A stretch of 64,000 nucleotides of DNA from Streptomyces sp. AP-93 (GTDB lineage: Bacteria; Actinomycetota; Actinomycetes; Streptomycetales; Streptomycetaceae), in contig NZ_JALGBX010000003.1 in assembly GCF_022808175.1 (NCBI RefSeq), forward strand, positions 124,001 to 188,000, in the 5' to 3' direction. A program made the translations under genes and the position numbers. Below are positions 40,398 through 48,238 of this stretch, piece after piece; position 1 is the stretch's first letter, and the number at the start of each line of letters is the position of its first letter. The notes under the pieces were generated by a model, which ran no database searches, was not told the DNA's origin, and worked only from the letters and a program-made list of their open reading frames with translations.

Positions 40398-41384
40398 GTG
40401 CCGCCGCGGATCGACATCCCCGCCTACACGAAGGGCGTACTCGACGGGAAGCGCGCGTTCATCGCGCGCGCGATCACTCTCGTCGAGTCCACCCTGCCCG
40501 CGCACCGGGTGCTGGCGCAGAGCCTGTTGACGGAACTCCTCCCCCACTCGGGGCGGGCGCGCCGGATCGGCATCAGCGGTGTGCCGGGCGTCGGCAAATC
40601 GACCTTCATCGACGCCTTCGGCACGATGCTGACGGTCCTGGGCCACCGGGTGGCGGTCCTCGCCGTCGACCCGTCCTCCACCCGTACGGGCGGCTCCATC
40701 CTGGGCGACAAGACCCGCATGGAACGCCTCTCCGTGGACCCCGCGGCCTTCGTCCGCCCCTCCCCCTCGGCGGGGACGCTGGGCGGGGTGGCGAAAGCCA
40801 CTCGCGAGTCGATCATCGTGATGGAGGCGGCGGGCTACGACGTGGTCCTCGTGGAAACGGTGGGCGTAGGCCAATCGGAGACGACAGTCGCCGGCATGGT
40901 CGACTCCTTCCTCCTCCTCTCCCTCGCCCGCACGGGCGACGGGCTCCAGGGCATCAAGAAGGGCGTCCTGGAACTGGCCGACGTCCTCGCCGTCAACAAG
41001 GCGGACGGCCCGCACGAGCGCGACGCGAAGGCGGCGGCACGCGAACTGTCCAGCGCGCTGCGCCTGATGCACCCGGCCGACGCCGCGTGGACCCCGCCGG
41101 TCCTGACGTGCAGCGCCCGGGAATCCACGGGCCTGGCGGAGGTCTGGAACCGCCTGGAACAACACCGCGTGCTCCTGGAAGCGGGCGGCCGCCTGGCGTC
41201 GAAGCGCGCGGCCCAGCAGGTGGAGTGGACCTGGTCGATGGTCCGCGACGAACTCCTGGAACGCCTCCGCTCGAACCCGGCGGTACGAGACCTGGCCCCC
41301 ACCCTGGAATCAGCAGTCCGAGCGGGCACCCTGACCCCCACCCTGGCGGCGGACCACCTCCTGACAGCCTTCACCGACTCCTGA
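40398..41384 (+). CDS. meaB: MeaB-type G-protein chaperone of methylmalonyl-CoA mutase
   Basis: A 328-residue SIMIBI GTPase. The P-loop is GISGVPGVGKST near 56-67, then VDPSSTRTGGSILGDKTRM, a switch VVLVETVGVGQSE near 150, and the base-specificity motif VNKADG. It protects the mutase and gates cofactor loading. GTG 40398 is 10 bp after mutB, completing a mutA-mutB-meaB operon. Older annotations call it ArgK or LAO/AO transport ATPase. Confidence 0.93.
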   Translation: MPPRIDIPAYTKGVLDGKRAFIARAITLVESTLPAHRVLAQSLLTELLPHSGRARRIGISGVPGVGKSTFIDAFGTMLTVLGHRVAVLAVDPSSTRTGGSILGDKTRMERLSVDPAAFVRPSPSAGTLGGVAKATRESIIVMEAAGYDVVLVETVGVGQSETTVAGMVDSFLLLSLARTGDGLQGIKKGVLELADVLAVNKADGPHERDAKAAARELSSALRLMHPADAAWTPPVLTCSARESTGLAEVWNRLEQHRVLLEAGGRLASKRAAQQVEWTWSMVRDELLERLRSNPAVRDLAPTLESAVRAGTLTPTLAADHLLTAFTDS

Positions 41385-41394
41385 CGGGCCGCTT

Positions 41395-41500
41395 TCAGCC
41401 CCGCCGGCGTTTGAGGCGCGGGGTCCGGGGCGGAGCCCCGGGAAACGGAGAAAGGGCGGGGCGGGGAGAAAGCCCCGCGCAGCGGCACCCCGGCCCCGCC
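41395..41500. repeat. Dispersed Streptomyces palindromic repeat with terminator-like hairpins
   Basis: AGCCCCGCCGGCGTTTGAGG followed by CGCGGGGTCCGGGGCGGAGC and CCCG is a sequence I recognise as a frequent intergenic repeat in Streptomyces genomes. A second hairpin, GCGGGG-AGAAAG-CCCCGC, follows at about 41471-41489. Lying between the convergent meaB and asparaginase genes, it probably terminates both. Confidence 0.6.
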
Positions 41501-41582
41501 CCGGAATCAGGCACCGGGCACCGGGCACCGGGCACCCGGCACCAGGCACAGGCACAGGCACCACCCGGCGACCCCGCAAAGC

Positions 41583-42593
41583 TCAGGCGGCGACCAGCAC
41601 GGGCCCACCCGTGGCCAGCATGCGCCGCAGCACCCGTACCCGCTCCCGCGGCTCCTCCTCGGCGAGCAGCGCCGCCAGCACGGCAACCCGCGCCTGCGGC
41701 GCCCGCAACGTCCCCGTGGGCACGGCCCCGGCCGCAACCAGATCCACCGCACCCCCATGGGTGTAGATCTCCGTCACCGGCCCGGCCGCAACCCGCGTGG
41801 TCAACGCCACCAGCACCCCGTCCGCGACAGCCGCCTTCACCGCGTCCACAACCTCCGGCGTAGCGTTGCCCGCACCCGTCCCGACCAGCACGATCCCCCG
41901 TGCCCCCGCCGCCACCGCGGCGTTCAGCAGCACCGCGTCACCGCTCACGTGGTGCATCACGACATCCACCCGCGGCGGCCCATCCGGTGCCTCGGGCATC
42001 GCGGGCAACGCCAAGGGCTCCGGCCGCACGGGCGTCCGCAGCACGGTGACCTTCCCGAAGCCGACCTTCCCCAGCAACTCCTTCGACGGGTCGGCAAACG
42101 CATCAAGCGCCACCGCCTGCGCCTTCACGGTCCCGCGCGCCGCGTGCACGCGCCCCGCGAACGTGATCAGGACGCCGAGCCCGCGCGTGGTGGACGCGGT
42201 CAGCAGGGCATCGTAAAGATTGCCGGGGCCGTCCCCGTCCGCCGCGCCCATGGGCCGCTGCGAGCCGGTGAACACCACGGACCGCTCATCGTGATGATGC
42301 AGGTCCACCAGGAACGCCGACTCCTCCAGCGTGTCCGTACCGTGCGTGACGACGACCCCGTCCACACCCGGATCGGCGAGCACCTCGTGCACGGTCCGCA
42401 GCAAAGTCAACTGGTGGGCGGTGGTCAGCCGAGGACTATTCACACTGAACAAATCAACAACCTCGACGCTCACCCCCTCCGGCAGCGGCGCGGTCGCCAT
42501 CACCTCGGCCCCGTCGGCATCGGCCGCGAAACCGGAACCCTGCCAACGGCTGGCTATCGTCCCGCCCGTACTGATCACGACGATGCGTCGCAT
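41583..42593 (-). CDS. L-asparaginase
   Basis: A 336-residue asparaginase/glutaminase-family amidohydrolase. It has both catalytic threonine motifs, VISTGGTIAS at the N-terminus and VVTHGTDTLEES near 80-91, plus FTGSQRPMGAADGDGPGNL. It hydrolyses asparagine to aspartate and ammonia. No signal peptide is apparent, so it should be cytoplasmic. ATG 42593 follows a GGGAAGGG tract. It is divergent from an Lrp/AsnC regulator 126 bp away, which may control it. Confidence 0.92.
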   Translation of the reverse strand: MRRIVVISTGGTIASRWQGSGFAADADGAEVMATAPLPEGVSVEVVDLFSVNSPRLTTAHQLTLLRTVHEVLADPGVDGVVVTHGTDTLEESAFLVDLHHHDERSVVFTGSQRPMGAADGDGPGNLYDALLTASTTRGLGVLITFAGRVHAARGTVKAQAVALDAFADPSKELLGKVGFGKVTVLRTPVRPEPLALPAMPEAPDGPPRVDVVMHHVSGDAVLLNAAVAAGARGIVLVGTGAGNATPEVVDAVKAAVADGVLVALTTRVAAGPVTEIYTHGGAVDLVAAGAVPTGTLRAPQARVAVLAALLAEEEPRERVRVLRRMLATGGPVLVAA

Positions 42594-42655
42594 GACCACG
42601 ACCCTTCCCTCACACGGCCCGCACAGATTTTCTACAAACGGCAATGGTAGGCCGA

Positions 42656-42721
42656 TCTACGCGCAATGCGATTGCATTCTCACTCGCCCCCGCCACAAAA
42701 CATGCGTGATAATTGCGCAAT
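42656..42721. promoter_or_regulatory. Candidate Lrp/AsnC operators between asparaginase and its regulator
   Basis: ATTGCGCAAT at 42712-42721 is a perfect 10-bp palindrome overlapping the regulator's ATG. AATGCGATTGCATT at 42665-42678 is a near palindrome with the same ATTGC half sites. Their spacing and position suggest autoregulation by the adjacent Lrp-type protein and shared control of asparaginase. Confidence 0.45.
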
Positions 42722-43169
42722 GGACGCGATCGACAAAGAAATCTTGCGCGAGCTCCAGGCAGACGGCCGGCTCAGCAACCAGGAGCTCGCCCAGCGCGTG
42801 GGCCTCACCCCCTCCCCCTGCATGCGCCGGGTCCGCCAGCTGGAAGAGGAAGGGATCATCCAGGGCTACCGCGCGGTGATCTCCCCCGAAGCGGTCGGCC
42901 GCGGCTTCGAGGTCCTGGTCTCGGTAGAGGTCCGCCGCGACCGCGCGGCGGTCGAGGCCTTCGAAGCCGCCCTCCAGGACATCCCCGACGTCATCGAGGC
43001 CTACCGCCTCTTCGGCAGCCCCGGCTGCCTCCTGCGCATCGCCGTAGCCGACCTCCGCGCGTACGAACGCCTCTGGATCGAGAAGCTCACAGCCCTCTCG
43101 GGCGTCACGGAGGTCAACTCCCAGATCATCATGAAACGCATCAAGGAGCCGAAGGGCCTCCCGGTCTGA
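42720..43169 (+). CDS. Lrp/AsnC-family transcriptional regulator
   Basis: A 149-residue regulator. The N-terminal helix-turn-helix reads MDAIDKEILRELQADGRLSN and LAQRVGLTPSPCMRRVRQLE. The RAM ligand-binding domain occupies the remainder (VLVSVEVRRD, then ITALSGV-like and RLFGSPGCLLRIAVAD). It senses an amino acid, plausibly asparagine or a branched amino acid. The ATG at 42720 is fixed by the domain start. It is divergent from L-asparaginase. Confidence 0.92.
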   Translation: MDAIDKEILRELQADGRLSNQELAQRVGLTPSPCMRRVRQLEEEGIIQGYRAVISPEAVGRGFEVLVSVEVRRDRAAVEAFEAALQDIPDVIEAYRLFGSPGCLLRIAVADLRAYERLWIEKLTALSGVTEVNSQIIMKRIKEPKGLPV

Positions 43170-43200
43170 CCTCGCGGCGGACGCCCGGAGATGGCCGGGA

Positions 43201-44811
43201 TCAGTCGCCCTTCGGCAGGCTCTCGTACGAGAAGGTGCACCGGACCGTCCCGTCGGCTACCGGCACGAGGCGTACCTGCTCGGCCGGCATCTGCACCGAC
43301 TTGCCCGCGGTCTCGTCCCACAGCGAGACCGTCCCGTCGGCCTCCCCGAAGGAGACGTACGGGCGCTCCGCGCGGAGGACGCCGCCCCGGGTGCTGAGCT
43401 TCGCCGCGAGGACCGTGGGCTCGACGCACGTCCACTCCGGCTCCACCCCGAAGTACGAAGGAAGCTCCGTTTTCCGGGCCGCCGCCGCACGGAGGTCCTT
43501 CACCGCATCGTCCGCGGACTCCAGCGCACCCGCCAGGCACATCACCACCACCGCCACCTGGGTGACGGCATACAGCGCGACACCGAGCCGCTCGACGGGG
43601 CTGACGAACGGTGCGTGCACGTGCTTCGCGATGCCCCACAGGGCCGGCACGAAGAGAGCGAAGCTCAGCAGGCCCAGGAGCTTGACCGCCGATGTGGCCT
43701 GCCAGATCGCGGCTACGTCGAGGTCCTCGGGCGTCAGGTCGATACTGTCCGCGTACATCGCGTGCAGCACCGACCCGGAGGACACCACGAAGGACGCGAC
43801 GGCCGCGAAGACCAGAGGCGCCGCGCAGGTGATCCATTCGGACCAGGTCCACCGTCGGACCAGGAGCCAGATGCCTCCAGCCGTCGCCAGAACGGCGAAG
43901 ACCGACAGCATCTGCACCGGGGTCCAGCCCCTGCTGTCACCCATGTCCGCGCCAAAGGCGCCGGCCAGGATGAAGGCTGCCACCAGAGCACACAGGACGA
44001 GGCTCGCCCCGCGCCCTCCGGACGCGTACATGCCCTGCGCCAGCTTTGCCGCCACGAGAAGGCACAGAACCGCCGCGCCGGTCCACACCCACGTCCGTAC
44101 GCCGCTCTGCTGCCGGGCGACCACCGCACAGAAGGCCATGGCGAACAGCCAGGCCGCGAGGCGGTTGGCCCTCCGGTGGAAGTCCTCCTCGCGGCGAGGC
44201 ACGATGTGGCTGCGCTCCCGGCCGGAGTTCGCCCGTACGTCGGTGGCGAACCCGGAGAAGGAGTCCCCGGCCAAATCCATACGGGAGACCCGGCGGGCCT
44301 CCGACGCCGTGCCCGTCACCACCGTGCCGGTGTCGTGGCAGCCGCGCCGCTCCGTGAAGCGTGCACGTGCCACCGCCGTCGCGCGCCGCAGCTTCGCCAT
44401 CGGCGTCAACGGCCGCGGAGCGGCTACACGGGGCGGCCGGTGGGCAATGTCATGCGCCCACCAGATGGTCAGTTGCTCCCTGTCCCGGTCCCACGGCTCG
44501 CAGCGCCGGGCGTACATCTCCAGCCGCTTCACCCGCGCCAGCCGCTCCACCTGCCAGCCGGCGGCCCGCCCCGTACGCCGGTTGCGGGCTCCGAAGAACC
44601 GTACTTCGACGGAGTACATCCTGGCCGAGGGATCGGCCCTCAGGACGCCCTGGGACAATTCCTCACCCCGTGCGAACGAGGCGAGGACCGGCCAGTCCCG
44701 TTCACCGAAGGCCCGTTCCGCCTCGTCCCAGTCGCGCTGCCCGCCTCGTACCTCGACCAGCACCAGTACCCGCTGGTCATATCGCTTTCCCTGCACCGGC
44801 CACCCTCTCAT
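43201..44811 (-). CDS. Multi-pass membrane protein of unknown function
   Basis: A 536-residue protein. The first 220 residues are soluble and basic with segments such as RVLVLVEVRGGQRDWDEAER. About seven membrane helices follow (residues 220-440), for example AAWLFAMAFCAVVA and SAVKLLGLLSFALFVPALWG. The last 100 residues are probably soluble again and contain two Cys. I recognise no family. ATG 44811 has GGAG 6 bp upstream. It is convergent with the Lrp gene and divergent from the iron-boxed amidohydrolase operon. Confidence 0.65.
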   Translation of the reverse strand: MRGWPVQGKRYDQRVLVLVEVRGGQRDWDEAERAFGERDWPVLASFARGEELSQGVLRADPSARMYSVEVRFFGARNRRTGRAAGWQVERLARVKRLEMYARRCEPWDRDREQLTIWWAHDIAHRPPRVAAPRPLTPMAKLRRATAVARARFTERRGCHDTGTVVTGTASEARRVSRMDLAGDSFSGFATDVRANSGRERSHIVPRREEDFHRRANRLAAWLFAMAFCAVVARQQSGVRTWVWTGAAVLCLLVAAKLAQGMYASGGRGASLVLCALVAAFILAGAFGADMGDSRGWTPVQMLSVFAVLATAGGIWLLVRRWTWSEWITCAAPLVFAAVASFVVSSGSVLHAMYADSIDLTPEDLDVAAIWQATSAVKLLGLLSFALFVPALWGIAKHVHAPFVSPVERLGVALYAVTQVAVVVMCLAGALESADDAVKDLRAAAARKTELPSYFGVEPEWTCVEPTVLAAKLSTRGGVLRAERPYVSFGEADGTVSLWDETAGKSVQMPAEQVRLVPVADGTVRCTFSYESLPKGD

Positions 44812-44915
44812 CGAACTCCGAAGGCTCGTACTACCCCTCAAGGACCCGCCCACTCCGCTTGGGTCGGTCCGGAGCGGGGAGGGCTCCCGTCGCACATTGA
44901 CCGACTGCCGAATCT

Positions 44916-44934
44916 ACAGTTAGGGTCACCTAAG
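44916..44934 (+). promoter_or_regulatory. Iron box (imperfect) before the amidohydrolase operon
   Basis: TACAGTTAGGGTCACCTAA (about 44915-44933) matches the iron-box consensus at roughly 15 of 19 positions, the right half perfectly. It is about 80 bp upstream of the amidohydrolase start and suggests iron-dependent repression of the amidohydrolase, small protein and phosphopantetheinyl transferase genes. Confidence 0.65.
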
Positions 44935-45012
44935 TCGGATGTGGTGCGGCCCTTGGCCCCCTGTCCTGATTCGTTTACATGCGCGTTGCCGCCAGGGGGA
45001 GTTGTACTACCC

Positions 45013-46596
45013 ATGCTGTGTTCGAGGCTGATCAACGCGAACATCATCACCATGGACCCGGACCGTCCCTTCGCCCGTGAGCTGGGGATCTGGCGGGGGC
45101 GGATCGTGGGGCTTGACGAGGATGTCGCCTCGTTGCCGGCCCGGGAGGTCGTCGATCTGCAGGGTGCCACCGTGCTGCCCGGGTTCATCGACAGCCATGT
45201 GCATCTGGCCTGGACCGGCTTGAAGCAGAGCACCCCGAGCGTTGCCCCGTGCGAGCGGGTCGAGGACGTGCTGGCGGTGGTGGCGGAGGCGGTCTCCCGT
45301 GCGGCGGGCGGGGACGGGGCCTGGGTTGACGTGATGGGTTATGACCAGCGGGCTCTGGGGCGGCACCTGACCGCCGCCGAGCTGGATACGGTCAGCCGTG
45401 GGCGCAAGGTGTTCCTGATGCACGACTCGGGGCACGCGTGCGTCGTGAACAGTGCGGTGCTGCGCCTGCTTCCCGCCGGTGTTCCGCACCAGGACGGGTT
45501 TCTGGCCGAGGGGGCCATGACCGCCGCGCGGCAGCTCCGGCTGCCCTACGGGCAGGACGAGATCGCCGATGCCGTCGAGCGCGCGGCCCGGACCTGCCTC
45601 GCCGAGGGCGTGACCGCCGTCGCCGAGGCGGGCATCGGGGGCGGGCTGCTCGGCCACAGCCCGGTGGAGCTCGGCGCGTACCAGCTGCTGCGGGACCGGG
45701 GGAGGCTGCCCCTGCGGGTGCAGCTCATGCCCGCGGGCGATACGTTGCGGCCGCGTGCGGCGCACCGGGAGGACGGGATTCCCCGCGCCCTGGACCTGGG
45801 CATGCGCACCGGGTTCGGCGACGACTGGCTGTCGCTGGGGGCGCTCAAGATCTACACCGACGGCGGGATGATGGCCCGTACCGCCGCGCTCACGGCCCCG
45901 TACGCGGGCACCGACCACACCGGGCAGCTCCAGGACGACCCCGACCGCCTCACCCGGATGATCATCGACGGCCACCTCGGCGGCTGGCAGCTCGCCGTAC
46001 ACGCCATCGGGGACCGCGCCGCCGACCTCGCGCTCGACGCGCTGGAGGAGGCGCAGCGGCTACGGCCCCGGCCGGACGCGCGGCATCGGATCGAGCACGC
46101 CGGGCTGATCCGCCCCGACCAGCTCCCGCGCTTCGCGCGCCTGGGCGTCAGCGCGGTCGTCCAGCCGGCCTTCCTTTACTCCTTCGGGGACGACTACGCG
46201 GACGTGATGGGAGAGGAGCGGGCGCCCTGGATGTACCGGGGGCGCGGGTTCCTGGACCACGGGGTGACCCTCGTGGGCAGCTCGGACCGGCCCGTCACGG
46301 ACGGGGCTCCGCTCCGGGCGATCCAGTTCATGGTCGAGCGTGCTTCCGCCTCCGGGCGGCCGATCGGGCCGGACGAGGCGATCACCGTCGAGGAGGCGCT
46401 GCGCGCGTACACGGTCGCCGGTGCGTACGCCTGCCGGTGGGAGGACACGGCCGGCAGCCTCATCCCGGGCAAGCGCGCCGACCTGGTCGTCCTGGGTGAC
46501 GACCCGCGGTACGTCGCCCCCTCCCGGATCAGTGCCATCGAGGTGGTGGCGACATTTGTCGACGGAAACGAAGCGACGGACGAAGGAAAGCTGTGA
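45013..46596 (+). CDS. Amidohydrolase family protein (YtcJ-like)
   Basis: A 527-residue metal-dependent hydrolase of the Amidohydro_3 group. It has the metal-binding GFIDSHVHLAWTG near residues 57-69, ALKIYTDGGMMARTAAL near 275-292, QLAVHAIGDRAADLALDAL, RIEHAGLI near 358 and the terminal GKRADLVVLGDDPRYV. It should hydrolyse an amide, carbamate or ester. Its substrate is unknown, but its iron-box promoter and overlap with a small-protein gene and a PPTase gene tie it to siderophore metabolism, perhaps recycling. ATG 45013 follows GGGGGAG. Confidence 0.85.
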   Translation: MLCSRLINANIITMDPDRPFARELGIWRGRIVGLDEDVASLPAREVVDLQGATVLPGFIDSHVHLAWTGLKQSTPSVAPCERVEDVLAVVAEAVSRAAGGDGAWVDVMGYDQRALGRHLTAAELDTVSRGRKVFLMHDSGHACVVNSAVLRLLPAGVPHQDGFLAEGAMTAARQLRLPYGQDEIADAVERAARTCLAEGVTAVAEAGIGGGLLGHSPVELGAYQLLRDRGRLPLRVQLMPAGDTLRPRAAHREDGIPRALDLGMRTGFGDDWLSLGALKIYTDGGMMARTAALTAPYAGTDHTGQLQDDPDRLTRMIIDGHLGGWQLAVHAIGDRAADLALDALEEAQRLRPRPDARHRIEHAGLIRPDQLPRFARLGVSAVVQPAFLYSFGDDYADVMGEERAPWMYRGRGFLDHGVTLVGSSDRPVTDGAPLRAIQFMVERASASGRPIGPDEAITVEEALRAYTVAGAYACRWEDTAGSLIPGKRADLVVLGDDPRYVAPSRISAIEVVATFVDGNEATDEGKL

Positions 46597-46823
46597 TCAG
46601 TCAGATGAACGTCCTGGAACGGTTCTCACCGCTGTGGGAGTTGCCCGCCATGCCGCCGCGCTGGGTGATCTGGCACGCGGGTGCGGGCGATTCCTTCGTC
46701 TTCGACCGGGAGTTCAACATGCCCGTCGACGTGGACGACGCGCTCCTCGGGGAGGTCCTGTACCGGATGCGCGAGGCCGGGGCCCCGGAGGGCGACGCCT
46801 ACCCCGGCCGCCCGTGCGGATGA
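46593..46823 (+). CDS. Small protein of unknown function in the siderophore locus
   Basis: A 76-residue acidic protein, Met/Trp/Phe-rich (LWELPAMPPRWVIWHAGAGD), with one Cys near the end and no signal peptide. GTG 46593 overlaps the amidohydrolase stop by 4 bp, and its own stop overlaps the PPTase start by 4 bp, so it is translated as part of the operon. I recognise no family. Confidence 0.65.
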   Translation: MISQMNVLERFSPLWELPAMPPRWVIWHAGAGDSFVFDREFNMPVDVDDALLGEVLYRMREAGAPEGDAYPGRPCG

Positions 46824-47542
46824 CGGCCGCGGCGGGTCCGGCCCCCGGCACCGACGCCTCGGCGCAGAACTGGGTCACCTCTCCCGGACCCGGGCTGTGG
46901 GCGGTGCGCGTGAGCCTGTACGCGGATCGGGCGCGGGAGTTGGAGGGGATGCTCGACGGCGCCGAGCGGGCCCGACTCCAGGGGATCAGGCGCGCCGGCG
47001 ACCGTGACCAGTACCGGGTTGCCCACGTGGTGCTGCGGCAGTTGCTGGGCGACCGCCTCGGCCAGGACCCGGCGCAGGTCCGCTTCTTCCGCGAGCCGTG
47101 CCCCGGCTGCGGCGCGCCGCACGGTCGGCCGGCCGTGCCCGGCCTGCCGCTGCACTTCTCGCTGTCCCACGCGGGGGACGCGGTGCTGGTGGCCTTCGCG
47201 GACCGTCCGGTCGGAGTCGACGTCGAGCAGCAGCCGGCTCCGGCGCTGGCCTCCCAGGTGGCCTCCGAACTGGCGGAGGTCCTCCATCCGGCCGAGCGCG
47301 CCGAGCTGTCGGCGCTGCCGGCCGACGAGCTCCCGGCCGCGGTGGCCCGCTGCTGGTCCCGGAAGGAGGCCTACCTCAAGGGGGTCGGCATCGGCCTCGG
47401 CGGGAATCCTGCCCTGACGTACGTGGGCACCGGCGCCGCCCCCTCGGCTCCGCCGGGATGGACCGTCGACGACGTGCCCGCCTTTCCCGGCTACAGGGCG
47501 GCACGCGCCGTCCGTACGGACCGACTTGGCTCTGCCAGCTAG
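46820..47542 (+). CDS. 4'-phosphopantetheinyl transferase (Sfp-type)
   Basis: A 240-residue Sfp/Gsp-family enzyme that loads coenzyme A's phosphopantetheine arm onto carrier proteins. It has LHFSLSHAGDAVLVAFADRP with the substrate-positioning segment, the metal motif VGVDVEQ near 133-139 and WSRKEAYLKGVGIGL near 176-190. It is likely the activator of the NRPS carrier domains in this locus. It is translationally coupled to the preceding small gene, and its promoter region is iron-boxed, so it would be induced along with the siderophore genes. Confidence 0.92.
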   Translation: MTAAAGPAPGTDASAQNWVTSPGPGLWAVRVSLYADRARELEGMLDGAERARLQGIRRAGDRDQYRVAHVVLRQLLGDRLGQDPAQVRFFREPCPGCGAPHGRPAVPGLPLHFSLSHAGDAVLVAFADRPVGVDVEQQPAPALASQVASELAEVLHPAERAELSALPADELPAAVARCWSRKEAYLKGVGIGLGGNPALTYVGTGAAPSAPPGWTVDDVPAFPGYRAARAVRTDRLGSAS

Positions 47543-47560
47543 GTAAGGCTAACCTTACCT
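47540..47560. promoter_or_regulatory. Iron box before the NAGS-like gene
   Basis: AGGTAAGGCTAACCTTACCT is a nearly perfect palindrome of the iron-box type overlapping the PPTase stop codon. It lies 72 bp upstream of the acetyltransferase start, where no other promoter is seen. Confidence 0.75.
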
Positions 47561-47631
47561 CGACCGTTCCGCCGGGAGGCCTCCGCCTCCGCACCCGCCC
47601 CCGCACACGGCGGAACCGAGGAAGGAACACC

Positions 47632-48186
47632 TTGACCACGGCCACGCTGCCCCCTGCCGCCGCGCACGCCACCCTGTCGCCCCGCGCGACCCCCGCCCCC
47701 GCCCCCGCCCCACGGTGGCGCGAGCTCCCCGAGTTCACGGTGCGCCCGGCGCGCCGGGACGACGGCCCGGCGCTCGCCGCCCTCTCCCGGCCGTTCGTCC
47801 ACGCGGGGGCGCTCCGCGAACGCCCGCTCTCCCTCTACCTCTCCAGGGCGTCGGACTTCCTCGTCGCGCAAGCACCCGACGGAACCCTCGAAGGCTGCCT
47901 CGGCCTGCGCGAACACCCCGCCGCAGGCGTGCTGTACAACTTCTGCGTCGCAGCCCACCGGCAGGGCTCGGGCATGGGCGCCCGTCTGCTGCAGGCGGCG
48001 TTCGCCAGGGCCCGCAACCGCTCCCTGGCCACGCTGTTCACGGCGACGACCGGCAGCGGCCGCCTCTTCCTCCTCCACGGCTTCCTCCCCGCCTCCCCCA
48101 CCCTGGCGCCGGCCGACTGGGCCCGGTCCCTGGACCCCGCCCGGGGCGCCCGCGTCCTGTCCCGCACCCTCTCCCGCACCCTCTAG
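47632..48186 (+). CDS. GNAT N-acetyltransferase, N-acetylglutamate-synthase-like
   Basis: A 184-residue single-domain acetyltransferase. Beyond a Pro/Ala-rich leader of about 30 residues it reads FTVRPARRDDGPALAAL, RERPLSLYLSRASDFLVAQ, VAAHRQGSGMGARLLQAAFA and LFTATTGSGRLFLLHGF. This order of motifs (a short R-R-P-L segment, FLVAQ strand, acetyl-CoA loop, then TATTG...F-HGF) resembles the GNAT domain of ArgA-type amino-acid acetyltransferases. With argCJBD convergent next door, the natural role is making N-acetylglutamate, the first step of ornithine synthesis. TTG 47632 follows GAAGGA. The substrate assignment is inference. Confidence 0.7.
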   Translation: MTTATLPPAAAHATLSPRATPAPAPAPRWRELPEFTVRPARRDDGPALAALSRPFVHAGALRERPLSLYLSRASDFLVAQAPDGTLEGCLGLREHPAAGVLYNFCVAAHRQGSGMGARLLQAAFARARNRSLATLFTATTGSGRLFLLHGFLPASPTLAPADWARSLDPARGARVLSRTLSRTL

Positions 48187-48194
48187 ACGGCGAA

Positions 48195-48221
48195 GGGGCG
48201 GGCCCCTGAGGGACCCGCCCC
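48195..48221. terminator. Bidirectional hairpin between NAGS-like gene and argD
   Basis: GGGGCGGG (48195-48202) pairs with CCCGCCCC (48214-48221) around an 11-base loop, directly between the two convergent stop codons. Confidence 0.65.
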
Positions 48222-48238
48222 GGCCGTACGCCCAGGCC

